This document shows, in pieces, positions 1-11,871 of a stretch of 64,000 nucleotides of DNA (within the stretch, counting starts at the first letter, position 1; each line of letters begins with the position of its first letter). The notes beneath the pieces are model-generated. The model was not told where the DNA came from. It was given only the letters and a program-made list of their open reading frames with translations, and searched no databases. The position numbers were made by a program, and so were the translations under genes. Source of the stretch: Megalopta genalis (Eukaryota > Arthropoda > Insecta > Hymenoptera > Halictidae); NCBI RefSeq assembly GCF_051020955.1, contig NC_135027.1, forward strand, positions 4,588,001 to 4,652,000. The letters are read 5' to 3'.

Positions 1-1959
1 GATTCCCGGGAGAATACGCGCGCGGGTACGCTTCGAGGAAGCGAAGAAACTGAAAAGGAAAACCCTGGGAATGAAATGCGAATCTTGAAAATTTGATTTG
101 CCCCTTAAACTCTGCGGAAGGGATTCGTGGGAGGCAAGTTCGCCGGTATCGATACGAAATTTTGCTGTTCGAACGGGATGTAGGTCGAATCGGGCTTTGC
201 TTTCGCGGCACTGCGGAAGGGCTTCGCTCGGTTTACCGGTACTTTCGTATTCCTATTCTGTAATTAGGGGTCCCTCGCGAGCTCCTGTGCTCAGCCTTTG
301 TATAAATTTTGGTGGCCCGGCCGTGCCGCCGGCTGATCCCCGCTCGAGAACAATCTAATTTAGCGGAAAGTTAATGCACGCCCGGGAGACAGAGTTAATA
401 AACAATCTACGCTCGTGGCGCGGCACGTCTGATCAATCCGAGATTACCAGTAGTATACACAGTGTTTAGACCGGCAAACTCTCGCCGGAGTGCATAAGCC
501 GCAATAAGCCGTAACGCTTCGAGCTCTCGAATCGCCGCCGCGCCGCGCTTAATCCCTATTAACCCTTTGCTACGAGCTTTTTATACACGCCCCCACATTA
601 ACGCTTTACGGCGCTGTGACTCGACGTCGCGTATTCAAAACGACGCGACGCACGGTGCTCTCGATTCCTTCGAAAAATCGAATAAAAAATCGTTTGCACC
701 GCGACGTAAACGTTCGGTCCCTTTCGCATAATCCCAAGCATTCGTTAACCGCAGATTACGCGCAATACATCACGTGTTGCAGCAGAATCGCAGCCGTATA
801 CTAAGAAACTGTTTCTTTTTTTCTGTGATGCGATTATTTTTATAACTTCAGTTCCGTTCGGATCGGCGAATGTTTCGCGTTGTTTGCGCTCGTCTATGGC
901 TTTCAGACGATAGAACGGAGAAACTTCGTTTCATTTTTATCCTATTTTTTGGAAGAGATCGTACAACTCGCCGTAGAGTGGAAAGAAATTGCGAGGGAGA
1001 TCGCGGACGAGTGCGCCGAAAATTCGTCGCGAAACGAATTAATTGGTACGCGAATTAATAACAGGCTTGTGGAAAGCGAACCGCACCGGTGAACGCGCGA
1101 TTTAATTATTCATCATTTATTCGCAGGTATTTGGTACATTGGGCGCAACAAATTCCTGGATAAATCCTGAAACGTATAGCGGATGCTCGATCCGTCCTGG
1201 TTCGACGTTCGAATAATGTTCGGCTCTCGCGGCACAGTCTCGAATTACCAGCGCAATGATATTAATTCGATCCGCGGAAATACTTTTTCTCTGTGTGTTT
1301 TTTTTCCGGCGTTCCTCGGGAACGGCCGCCATAGAAGTTCGATGGGGTTTCGATTCCGACCGAATGTCGCGTACGCGGACACGGCCGCGCACCGCACCGG
1401 TACACGGATATGCAACGCATGCCTGTAAAATTACGTCAATAAGGTTGCACGTGTGTCTTCTATCTGCGGGCCCGCTCTCTCGTATTATATCCCGTTGAAA
1501 ACAGTGACGCGCGATCCTTCTCTCGCTAAATTTGTCGCACGTTATTTGCGACGAACTTCGTCGTCGCCTTCGATTATCGCGTGTCGAGCACTCTTCGAAC
1601 AAAAAGTTTCACTATTTAACCCTTCGTGCCGGCGCGGAGCGCCGGCTGGCCGCTAACGAGCCTACGACTCTGCCTGGCAATTTATTCGCGCGGATCCGGC
1701 GCAAGCGATTCCTGCGAACTTTCGTCGAAGGGACGCTGCTCGGTATTCTTAGATCTTCGATAGATTAGGAATCAGAACCCTGTCCGAGCGCGTCCCCGTC
1801 TTAACCCCTCGCGCTGCGATTTCTTTCGCAACTCCGTTGATTAGGGCCTCTTCAGCTTTAATTGTTACCCTCGTAGAACGAAACAATTTGCGTTCATTGG
1901 ACGAGCTTCGTTTGCTATCGATTTTGATAAGAGACGAATCAAATTTTATTTCGATTCTA
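1..1959. other. Non-coding, CpG-rich stretch
   Basis: I see no gene, RNA gene or recognisable element here. The open frames are short, occur on both strands and lack protein-like patterns. Base composition is CpG-rich, as in much of the window. Confidence 0.5.
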
Positions 1960-2187
1960 ACTAATGCTAAGCCTGCCGAGCATTGGGAGCGACGAATGTG
2001 TGTTGCTCTGGAAGAATGACGAGACTGAATTTATTTAGACTTTCCACAATTTTTATTACAATGAATACTTGGACTAAGAAATTTATTCGATCGTTTCCTG
2101 TGAAATAGCCTTTATAATTTTAATAACTTTAATATATGAAATGCCGGACCGGCCATTTTGACCGGTTTGGTAGGTTCAGTGCTAAAA
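1960..2187 (-). mobile_element. Degenerate TTAA-type MITE, family A
   Basis: Read on the minus strand, this is a diverged copy of the element at 13764-13987. Both start with CACTRAACCTACCAARCCGG, followed by a small palindrome around AAAATG. They share an interior (an ATAAAAATTGTGG-like block, then GTCTAAATA) and end close to a GCATTAG/GTGTTAA-like terminus. The flanking TTAA is no longer intact, so this is an old copy. It abuts a second repeat at 2188. Confidence 0.65.
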
Positions 2188-2381
2188 ACAATTCTGAGCT
2201 TTATTCAGCAGTTTTTCAAAACATACTTTTAGCATATTTTTAGCAGGCTTATTAGCCTTTCCGTTGTTGCTGATGTAACAGCAATTTATTTTATTCAATT
2301 GCCGAAAATTGAATAATCAAATGAACGATTTAAATACTCTGAGTCAGAATTGACACAGCCACCGCTGTTTACGAGGGTTAA
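2188..2381 (-). mobile_element. TTAA-ended repeat, family B, partial copy
   Basis: On the minus strand this begins TTAACCCTCGTAAACAGCGG (TTAA at 2378-2381) and runs to AACAATTCTGAGC-like sequence near 2190. The same block occurs on the plus strand at 23534-23716 with the same end and interior. Only one TTAA terminus is present in each copy, so both look like one end of a larger piggyBac-type element, or a MITE whose second end is lost. Confidence 0.6.
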
Positions 2382-3944
2382 TACCGATTCGCTTTATGTC
2401 CACCGATCTTTTCAATGGCTTCTCTGTTCCTGTATCGTATTGTACTTCAATATTACACGATTTTCTTCGAATAATACTATTATATTCCTCGCACGCTTAT
2501 TACAATAAAGTATCATCGTAACCACAGAAAAGCTCGTTACAGCAGTCGGAGCAGTTCATTCTCTCATCTTGGTCTGCGCAATCCATCACTGGATCACTGG
2601 GTTTTACGGAGTCGCTTTAAATTGATAATTGATGAAGTTTCGACGCGAGACAAAATAAGGAGGTACGCACGGAAGAAACGGCTAAACCGGGATCGAAGCA
2701 CCGTCGATGTACCACCACGGTGGCAAATGTCCATTTTCCAAGGGGTTTCGGCAGGATCGTTTATCTTTCCGTGGGCAGGACCGGCGAAACGAATTCTGGT
2801 AGCGAGCGTGGGTTTTGATAAATCGCTTTAATTCCCGGCGAACGGTCCCCGAAACGAAGGTTTTAATCGTTGCGGCGAGAGTGCCGGATATTCGGGATCC
2901 TAGATCCCGGTTTTGGTAATCGTCCTCGATCGTCGAGCGGTTCGCGTGCGTCGGCGGCGATTAGATCGATGGGATCGCGGACCGGTGTCCATCTCACCCC
3001 GAGAGATAGCCATTCATCCTGGCGACTATAGCCCTGCCGGTTACACAACGCGTTGTTCGGTGTGGTCCTAATACCGGGTGTAAAGCCGTTATGTAGGATC
3101 GGATCGTACACCTTCGTCATTGATACCATTGAGAACTCGTGTCAATCGAGAGGGAGAGAGAGAGAGGGGGGGGGGTGGAGATGGAGAGGGAGGGGAATAT
3201 AGAGCTCTCGATCCTCTTTGCCAGGCAGCTCTTTGTGTCGGCCGGCGACCATTCTCCGATCGTGAATCTTTTTAACGCCATGTTTACCCAGCCGGAACAC
3301 GATTATTCGTGAAACGCGCGCGCTGTTCAAAGAGTGAGCTCGTTCATTGCCACCGCGATTAAACCCGCGATCGGCCGGTTGTTAGATTCGACTGGCAACG
3401 CCTCCGCGAATCCCTTCTCCCTCGGGTCTTTTATCATTCCTCGGTATAACTCGCGCCCCTTCTCCAACGGGTTTGACAGCCAACGCGTTTCCAGCCACTT
3501 TCAACCGCCCTCGGATTTGCCATTTTTCACCGTGCTTTCCCTTCTTCCGCGTGTCTCTCTTAGCGGGAGAAAATATAGAGGCGAGAGTGTTCGCACGCTT
3601 TCGCGAAATTCCGTTGCGTCGCAATTTTCCTGAAAATATTTGACAGGTATTTGCTTTTTAACTTCCGGCGGAACGGGACCCGCGCGAAACGCGACGAACT
3701 CTGAGGTTTTCAAAGCGGATTTCTGCGAATATCCCGTCAAGCTTTGCAGAACGTTCTTTATTTATTGAAATAACGGGTTTGGGTCCGATGCGGCATGCGG
3801 AGAATGAAGAAATTTGTGAAGGGAAGTGACGCCACGTGTGCCGTACGAGCGAGGTTGCGAGGCGGCCGTGCGCGCGTGTCATGCAATGTCGTTTTACAAT
3901 TGTAGACATTGCCACTGGAGGAAACGACTTTATCGGTGATTGCA
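2382..3944. other. Non-coding stretch with a short GA/G-run
   Basis: No supported gene. A purine-rich run (GA repeat followed by about nine G) lies near 3152-3177. The rest shows no coding or repeat pattern that I recognise. Confidence 0.45.
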
Positions 3945-4436
3945 TCAACCAGTTCGCTGTGGCGCCTCCTTTTCAGAGAGCGCGCGGCTATATGTGTCGC
4001 GAGAATCAAGCGATGACGAGTATACTCGTCAAACACAGAATAAGCGTCGCTGTTAAAATGTTGGATCGAAAAGATGGTTCTATTTTATAAAACTATAAAT
4101 TTTATTACTTATTTTATTACTAATTTTATTTACTTATTCACTTGACATTAACATATACTGCATACTTATAAAAGTTAACTTTGCACGCCGAACACGAATA
4201 TCGTGATTCTTTTTTAATTTTATTCTTATAACGATGTAAACACCTTCGCGCAGGATTGGCCTCAAAATATTCTAAACGTCTTGAAATTTGAGAATATGTT
4301 TTCGCTTTTACTAAAATTTCAATTTAAATAGACAGCGGTCACTACTTTTTGCGCGCGACGAGTATACTCGTCATGACGCAAAATATTGCCACTTTTCTAT
4401 GACGAGTATACTCATCGAATACAGCTAACTGGTTAA
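3945..4436. mobile_element. TTAA-type MITE with GTATAC-centred palindromes
   Basis: The ends are inverted repeats: CCAGTTCGCTGT at 3949-3960 and, on the opposite strand, CCAGTTAGCTGT at 4432-4421 (11 of 12 match). The right end is flanked by TTAA (4433-4436), the left by a decayed TCAA (3945-3948). Inside are the 16-bp perfect palindrome GACGAGTATACTCGTC at 4015-4030 and 4357-4372, and a one-mismatch version at 4401-4416. No transposase is encoded, so it would be non-autonomous. Assignment to the piggyBac superfamily rests on the TTAA target only. Confidence 0.6.
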
Positions 4437-4997
4437 CATAATTACAGTCGGTTTTAAATTTGGCTATAGCGAATAGTGGAAGTGAGCGCATAGTACGCAC
4501 AGCAACATTAAAGTTAAGTAAATTAAGTAACGCTGGACAGTCGACAGCATTATTAATAATTCTATATAAAAAGAAGTATATCCGCAGTGATTCTCTTATT
4601 CTCCAGTGTAGACAAGTTGACAAGACTTGTACAGTTCTAAATGGTTTCTACTGTTGTCCTGACATTTCATTAAAGTTTCTATTTAATTACATCTCAGACC
4701 TCACTGAGATACCATTTAATACTTCGGCAAGAATTCCATAGAATTAATTATGGATAGGATATTTCTAAATGTAAATATTATAGATTTGACGGATCTCTAC
4801 ATTCGTTCACCTCTTTTCTTACTTTTTAAAGTAATGTGATATGACTGCTGACCTCTATCTGTATTGAAATACAGATTATATAATTTATTCGTATAATGAA
4901 TATACGAAAGAGTATAATATAATATATAATATATAATATATAATATATAATATATATATATTATATATATATAAATATAAATATATAATATAATATA

Positions 4998-5045
<48 letters not shown>

Positions 5046-5420
5046 TAAATATATAATATAATATAATATATAATATAAGTATATATATATATAATATAAT
5101 ATAAATCAATAAATAAATAAATTAGGAGCAAGCAAAATAGGGTCATAGTTACGTTCGATTTTTAACATCGTAGTCGCCAAGATACCGGAAATGAATCTCA
5201 GGAACTTTCGATGAGTCGCTTGTATTTTATGTAAATTACACTTGCGTATTCCAGATGAGGTATAATTGGGGCCGTTTTGTGTCGATGATAATAATCGCAC
5301 AAAATTAGAAAAATTGCTATACCAGTTGCTTGAACACGCATACACTGCAGCGACATTGTTAAAGAAAAGTTGAACGACGATGTATATTCGCATCGTCCGC
5401 GCCCAACTAAAGAACTCGAA
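4437..5420 (-). mobile_element. Degenerate non-LTR retrotransposon (RT C-terminal part)
   Basis: On the minus strand, frame-shifted pieces of a LINE reverse-transcriptase C-terminus appear in the expected order. PHLEYASVIY lies near 5250-5200, HRKFLRFIS near 5200, and YDPIL near 5130. After an AT-repeat insertion comes FLYRIINNAVDCPALLNLL at about 4590-4510. These blocks are typical of Jockey/I-like insect LINEs, but I cannot assign the clade. At least one frameshift and the 200-bp AT expansion make it dead. It lies between two outward-facing TTAA-type ends. Confidence 0.7.
4900..5100. repeat. AT-rich microsatellite inside the LINE relic
   Basis: About 200 bp of TA and TATAA-type repeat, almost free of G and C. 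It separates two parts of the same LINE coding remnant, so it expanded within or after that insertion. Confidence 0.9.
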
Positions 5421-5423
5421 TAA

Positions 5424-5457
5424 CGCGTATACGCGTCATCCGTCGCCAATGTGTTAA
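5424..5457 (-). mobile_element. Solitary TTAA-type transposon end
   Basis: Read on the minus strand from 5457, this is TTAACACATTGGCGACGG, then the perfect 12-bp palindrome CGCGTATACGCG (5424-5435). It resembles the other TTAA ends in the window (terminal repeat, then a nearby palindrome). No matching partner end was found. The LINE relic begins immediately inside it. Confidence 0.45.
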
Positions 5458-7138
5458 TAAGACGACTCTAATTACCGATTGAAAGATCTACCAAAAGCTA
5501 ATTTAACACGGTGATGCATCGAGCGTCCCGGTGTAGCTTTTCTACGGTACAATATCTTTTCGGAGCGGTTTCGCACTTTCAAGTTGTCTCTCCTCGTCGC
5601 TTTCTCTTCCATTTCCCTCGTTTTTCTTTCTTTTCACGTCGGCTGAATGGTCTCGGTGATCCGAGTGGCTCTCACGACGAAGCACCGCGGGTCAGCCACT
5701 TCGATCCGCGCAATTCACGCTGTCGCCGCCACCGAATCGCGTGGTCAGATTCGTCGCCGTCGGCCTCGACGTCGACGGGATCGGCCGATCGCTCGGAATC
5801 ATCGTTGCCGAGCGTTAACAGCGTCGACCGCGATTTTCATCCGACCATGCCGTCTCGTTACACGCTCCACTTTTTCCCGATACAGGCAATCCGAATCGGG
5901 TCGATCCCCCGGGCCTAAAATGAATCCGCGCCTAAAATGATACCACGTTGCCGACGACCCCTGCGGGGACCGACGATTCTCATCCCGTAAACAGAAACTG
6001 TTTAAATCGTCGGCCTCTGGCCCTCTGGGTGCTCGTAACGGGAGGCTCGGTGACCCTTCTAGGAGGGTGGAGGACACAGTTCTTCCTGCGAGGACGCGAA
6101 CGTCGACCATAAATCGGGGCCTGGACGAGCTCTCTTGGAGAGGAAGCTCCGAAATTTCGGTGGTCTTGGAAAATTTATTTGCGCTATTTGGGCGGGACAA
6201 TATCGTTGTTGAACGGTAAAAATGAAATTGGTTCTATGTTGAATCCTCGCGGTATATCGTTAATGATTATACGATTGATGCCAGACACAAAATCTGTTAG
6301 GTGATCTCGAACTTCGGGGAATTCACATCTTCTTAGTCCGACGATAGAGGCATCTATATTGAATTGAATTTTCAGTATTGGAGGGCTGTTTGAGAACTTT
6401 AAGCACTTTGCAAATGAACAATACGTCGGATGACTTTCTTCTATGCTGCAGTGTAGTTAAGCCCGGAATCGATAATACGGGTTCATAGTTGAAGAACATT
6501 CTTCAGAATGAGGAATTCCCATTCGCGGCGCAGTTAATTCTTGCTTTCACGCAGGAATTTCAGGCGAGGGGGCCGGAAGAGAGGCGTGACCCGGTAATCC
6601 CGAGTAAATTTTCGCTGCGAGAAATTATTCTTTCGCGACGCTGCGGAAGCGATATTTCAAGCCGGCGACGCGCTCTCTCCTCGAGTTCTGCTCCCGTTCG
6701 AGCCAGTGACACGTTCCAGCCGAAGATATTTGTCGGTATCGCGCGGATCGGGATCCAATCAGCCAGTAAATCGGCGCGGGAATTCATTCTGTTCTCCTCT
6801 CCTCTTCTCTCGTCTTGGCGCGGCTCGGCGCGAGGATCGAATCGAGTCGCGGACCTCTCCGGTGATTCGTGTCGCAGCCCCCGTCGGATCGCAATCAGGA
6901 TAAACGGGATTTAATTACGACCGCTGACTGCTGGCCCGGAACTCGAATTTTTCACCGTTCCTCGCTCCGTTTCTCGGCGACGCTCCCGGAAATTTCTTCC
7001 GTGCCGGGCGACGATTTTTCCGAGCCTGGGCGACGTCTCGAATTCGGTCTCTGCGATTTTCTAACGAAAATTTTCCTTCGATCTGTTGCGATCTCTTTGA
7101 AAAGCCTGTAATTTATTATAGTTTACTATAGTTGTATA
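5458..7138. other. Non-coding, CpG-rich stretch
   Basis: Open frames of up to about 140 codons lie on both strands over the same bases (for example near 5500-6200 and 6490-6910). That is expected where stop codons are scarce in CpG-rich DNA. None shows family motifs, and I see nothing else. Confidence 0.45.
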
Positions 7139-7467
7139 GTTTGTTTAAATGCGATACTTTGATAAATTATATAATTCGATAAAGAATATCAAAGTATAGT
7201 AGATTCTCCAGAATTTTCCTTCAGCTTGTAAACAGAAATGGAGAATTTGGAAAGAGGAGATACGATCGTTCGATCCTCGCGGCTCATTTTTATAGTTGCC
7301 GATTGTCAACGGTTGTAAAAACGAAGTGCAAGGCACGAATAATCGTATTTCCTCTTCCAAAATTGTCTATTTTTGATTAGAAGCTGAAGGAAAATTCTGG
7401 AGAATTTACTGTACTTTCATATTCTTTATCGAATTATATACTTTATCGAAGTATCGCATTTAAACAA
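7139..7467. mobile_element. Foldback hairpin element, copy 1
   Basis: An almost continuous inverted repeat. Outer arms at about 7141-7196 and 7413-7467 pair with each other (TTTAAATGCGATACTTTGAT against its reverse complement). Inside them sits the hairpin family core, 7197-7413, ending in AGTARATTCTCCAGAATTTT and its complement. The core also carries GAAGAGGAGATACGAT-like and TTTTTATAGTTG-like blocks shared with copies at 27335, 32767 and 48417. No coding capacity. Confidence 0.75.
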
Positions 7468-7640
7468 AATCTGAAGAAAATTATGGAAAGAGGAGATACG
7501 ATCGATCGAGCCTCGCGGCTCATTTTTATAGTTGCCGATTGTCAACGGTTGTAAAAACGAAGTGCAAGTCACGAATAATCGTATTTCCTCTTCCAAAATT
7601 GTCTATTTTTGTTTACAAGCTGTATTGAATTTTGCGAAAT
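7468..7640. mobile_element. Foldback hairpin element, partial tandem copy
   Basis: Directly after copy 1 the core is repeated: GGAAAGAGGAGATACGATCG near 7483, then GTTGCCGATTGTCAACGG near 7535, then CCTCTTCCAAAATTGTC near 7585. It is nearly identical to the core at 7240-7375. This suggests a recent local duplication without the outer arms on both sides. Confidence 0.75.
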
Positions 7641-10600
7641 TTAGTGCACGTAGTATGCACTTTCGGGCACAAAAAATTAACTTAAAATAGTTAAAATAGT
7701 TAAATAGTTTAACGGTTAAAAGTTAAAATATCCTGTGCTGAACAACTTTTGCTAATAAAGTTTCTTAATATCTCCGTAAATAACAAAGGCATCCTTTAGC
7801 CGGGACACCACGGCGTTATTGTCAATATTACATTCAGTATAAAATCACTTGTTCATCGCCATCGAAAATTAATCACCGGGTAACATTTTAATTAACCGCG
7901 GCCGAAGTGACGGATGCGGGCAAGTCTCGATACACCGACCCTTCCGTCCACGCGCGTCCAACGCTGCTGAATCGATAGACAAATCGCGATTCTTTACGCG
8001 ATCCTCATTGAATTATATTCGATCCGCGGCAAAGAAATTTTTCGATCGGATTAGGCCCATCTATAGGTCACGTTTCCCGTCGATATTCGTTCGAAGGGTC
8101 GCCCATAACGCCGAGGAGTGTGTTATTAGGTGGTGAGGCAAGGTCTGAGGGAATTCATCGTCGGAAGAGGTCCTGGAGGCTCCTCCACGCGGCTCCTGCC
8201 CCCTTCCCAAAGGTCGAATGGCGGTTCAGGATTACTCGAGACCGTCCTGGAAGCCGAATTTCCGGAATTACCCGGGTTTATCGTCCCCCGCGCGGCCCCC
8301 GTCTTGCTTTTATCGCCGCCGAGCCCGGCATCGAAAGTCAATCGAACGCGTCGCTGACTCTCCGTTTTACGAATTACAGCCCCGTCGTCGGCGTTGCGGG
8401 GGCGTGGCCACACATTTCGAGCTCGACAGGTGTTTCCGCCGCCAGTGATACGCCGGTCATCCGGGACAATGGATGTTCACGTGCGTCGGTTTTCTCGTTT
8501 AACCCCTGGCGTCGCACCGTGAGGCATTTGCCCCGAAAACGCGAAAGAAAGTAATTTTTTAAAAAATATCCCCCCTTTTTTTCATTCGTACATTTGTTCG
8601 CTAATAATTAGTTGAACGTGTAGGTCGCGATTTTATTATGACTTTTTGATACCGTTTGTTCAATTCTGAACACGATTATGCAGCTTCAAAGTGGCATTAG
8701 GAGTAGTTAAAGGGGTTGCTGTAATTATTGATGCCATCGTAGCGGTGCAGAAGCTCCGCGAAAAATTGACAAGTAGTGCTGGAGATTTTATATAATTTTC
8801 CAGTAATTCCTTGCGCAGAAATTGCAAATTTATCGGTCGCGAGTCGTTGATTGGTTCAACGCTTGGATACTCGATGCACGTATTTTAAAATTATATCTTT
8901 GCTGATAAATGCTGTTAAAAGATAGATTCTGCAACGCGCTCGATGTTTATAAGCACATATAAAATAATTAATTAATTATATGTATACATATTATCGCGAA
9001 ATATCGAAAAGTTGAATATATATAATCATAAATATATGATCTCGGTGAGAAAATGTTTCACCGCGTTTCGCGGGGAAAAACAGCTCACCGTGCGTCGTCG
9101 CGAACCGCTTCCTTCGAAAATTCCTTCCCGCGCTTGCGAAGTTCTTGGGATCCCCTCGACAGAGACGATCGTTGGGCCAGCGATCGTCGAAGTCGCGAAA
9201 ACCGTTCGCCGGTCCGTTTCGGCGATTAGAGAGTCGCGGTCGCAGAGCTAGAATCCGCGGTAACAGGTTGTAACGATTAGCGCTATTTCGGTCTCGCTCG
9301 AAGCGGAATGGAACGGATCGGGGCAGAGGCAGCGACAGAGGGCAACGTGTGGCACGGTTTTGCAGGTTTTCAGGTTCCGAGCTCGACGTCCGAGGGTGTT
9401 TCGCGTGGATCGTGAACGGGCGTCGTCGTCACGACCACCGCACCGCGCTCTGCCTATTTTCGGTTCTTCCAGTCCCTTGCTTCAGCCTGAATTCTCGATA
9501 TTTTTATCGAAGCCGCTCTCTCTCTCTCACTCGCGCGCGCGCTCTCTCTCTTTCTCTCTCCTCCGCCTCTATCTCTCACCATCTCTCTCCATCTCGACGA
9601 GCTTAAAATCGATATTCCGATAATACACAGACTCGCAAACATTACGACCGAACACGTTGTGTGTCGCGAGCCGCAGTTCCTTCTCGGTCCGAGGATCGAT
9701 CGATCCATCGAGGACGAGTTAACTCGCCGTCTATCCTCCGGGTAGGCTTTTCGCGTTCGTCGCAAACTAAATCGATCGGATTAACGATTTCGGTACGGTG
9801 AAAAAGCGGACGGTCGTTTTGTGCCCTCGCTCGTTGCCACCGCTGGAGATTCACCCTATTTTTCTCTTCGGATATTCGAAAATCCTCGACTCGAGGGCGT
9901 ACGTCGCTTATTCTTGATCGTGTCCCGAACGTTGTGAATCGTTATTTTATATGAAAGCGAGCAACGACGAACAGTCACGGGCAATGCTAATAACAATATT
10001 TATCAAACGAGCAGAAACCCCTTTTGTTATACGCCTATCTAATATAACAAAGCGTATTAAGTAGAGAATTATTAACCCCTCGCCGCGACGATTTATTTCG
10101 AAAGAAACGTACGCGCGAGCAAGCAATTTAATTCAGCGCGGAGTTATCACAAAGTGAAACTAAAATATTTTTGCTTTCATTCGGTATATCGAGCTGGTGC
10201 AAAATTTTCGTTTGTCGAATTGTTTAATGTCCATTGTTTCCCGTAATTCCGTTCCATTGTCGGGGGAGGAGGGCGGGCTTTTCAACCCCGACTAAACGAT
10301 GATTAATAATATCGAATAAAGGCTGGCATTACTTTCCCAGCGAGCCAATGGCCCGGCTCCGGGCCGCCGCGTAGTTTATCGAACGTTAGCCCGGCGCTCG
10401 TCATTTTTCGGCTCGTGCTGTTATTTACAGGAGCGTCGGATGCCAGCAAATAATTCCGCGGATTCGCTCGCGTTGCCCGCCGCAAACTCGCAACGCGCGG
10501 AGCGTCGAGTTTGCCCGCGCTCGTGATTAATATTTGTAGACGCATCGTGGAAATTTACGAATACTCGGCCGCAATTCGCGTCGGCATACATTACGCGAAC

Positions 10601-11871
10601 GGCCCGTTGCAGCCGATATTGCCGACGTTGCAGTTGCACCGGGAGACACAGTATTCGGTCCATAAGTTACGCCGACGTACCGTTAACGAGGTCCCGGTTC
10701 CTCCTGGTAATTGGCCCGGGCGCTGAAATCGCGGAACTTTTCCGTCGCTATAGGGGGATTCGACGCACCCTTCGGTGCCGCGCGACGATCGTTCGCGTAA
10801 TCTCGAACGGCGCGCAACGGCTGGGACGCGCGGTTTATCTTCAAAGGGAGTTGCCGCAAAGCCTAGCATCTTGCGCGCGATTCTGCTATATGAAAAACGC
10901 TGCGAAATGAAATGTTCCGCTGGTTTTATTATTCGCAGGTGAAACGACGAGCACTCTCCTGAACCTGGAAATTGTAATTTCCCACGGAATTTTCATTGTA
11001 AAACTCTCGTTACGCTTTTATTACTCTGCACTCCTCTGTTTCGGTCCGTCTATATTTAACTCCGCCCTGCATTGATTCGCGAAAACCGGAACACGGTAGC
11101 ACTGCCGATCGCGTCGCGCACCTCCGGTTCTGTTTTGATTTGTTTGCCGATCAAACGTCGATTCGCTCTAACCGGGCGACGTAAGTTATTTCGCTACGAA
11201 TTAAGGCCAATTTATATTACCCGTTCCGGCACGGAACGTTTACTAGACGGTTCGTTCCAGGCCAATGCGTCTAGGATTTATATCGCCAGTCCACGTTCGA
11301 CACTCGTCGGTCGAATTGCGACGCGTATACAGAATATAACGAGTAAGGCTTCTCGAACTCTCGGATTTGCACGTGGAGCGTCCTGATTTTTTAAGAACGC
11401 AAATACTTCGAGATTACGATGTTTCTCACTTGCTCGACGACTTCTGGAATATGCATTTCTAATCTGATCTACTTATCAGAGTTCTACTATATATAATCAA
11501 TACACCACTATTTGATCACAATTACATACTGCTGAACGATTACATACTGATAAACGATATTATCTTTTATTAGAAGGTTCTTAACGGCTTCATTGTCTGT
11601 CCGGAATTAGTGGTTTTACTTTGTTTTAATTGCACACCAGCGTTCTATTTGAACGAAAATACTTTCTCGACAGGGAAACTTCGGTACAATTTATGGCGAA
11701 CAGAACTGTATAAATCGCGCGTTGATTAACGTGAATACTTATCGCGAAACATTTCATATTTTCCCCCTGTTAAATCGTTTTATACAACAGTTGCTTTGTG
11801 CTGTGTTTACCTGCGAAGGACTATGTAACGCTCACCCAAAGGGGTTTCTCGTTTAGTAAATAAATTGAATC
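7641..11871. other. Non-coding stretch
   Basis: No supported gene. Overlapping open frames at 8120-8554, 9349-9623 and 10303-10869 sit on both strands and look like by-products of CpG-rich sequence. A CT/CG simple repeat lies at 9514-9560. I see no tRNA or other RNA gene. Confidence 0.45.
9514..9560. repeat. Compound CT / CG simple repeat
   Basis: CT dinucleotides, then a short CGCGCGCG run, then CT again. Confidence 0.85.

Noticed and set aside
4885..5146. Ile/Tyr-rich frames on the minus strand
   Set aside because: Direct translation of the AT microsatellite.
7145..7360. 71-codon minus-strand frame
   Set aside because: Lies entirely within the foldback hairpin element, whose sequence is repeated elsewhere without the frame being kept.
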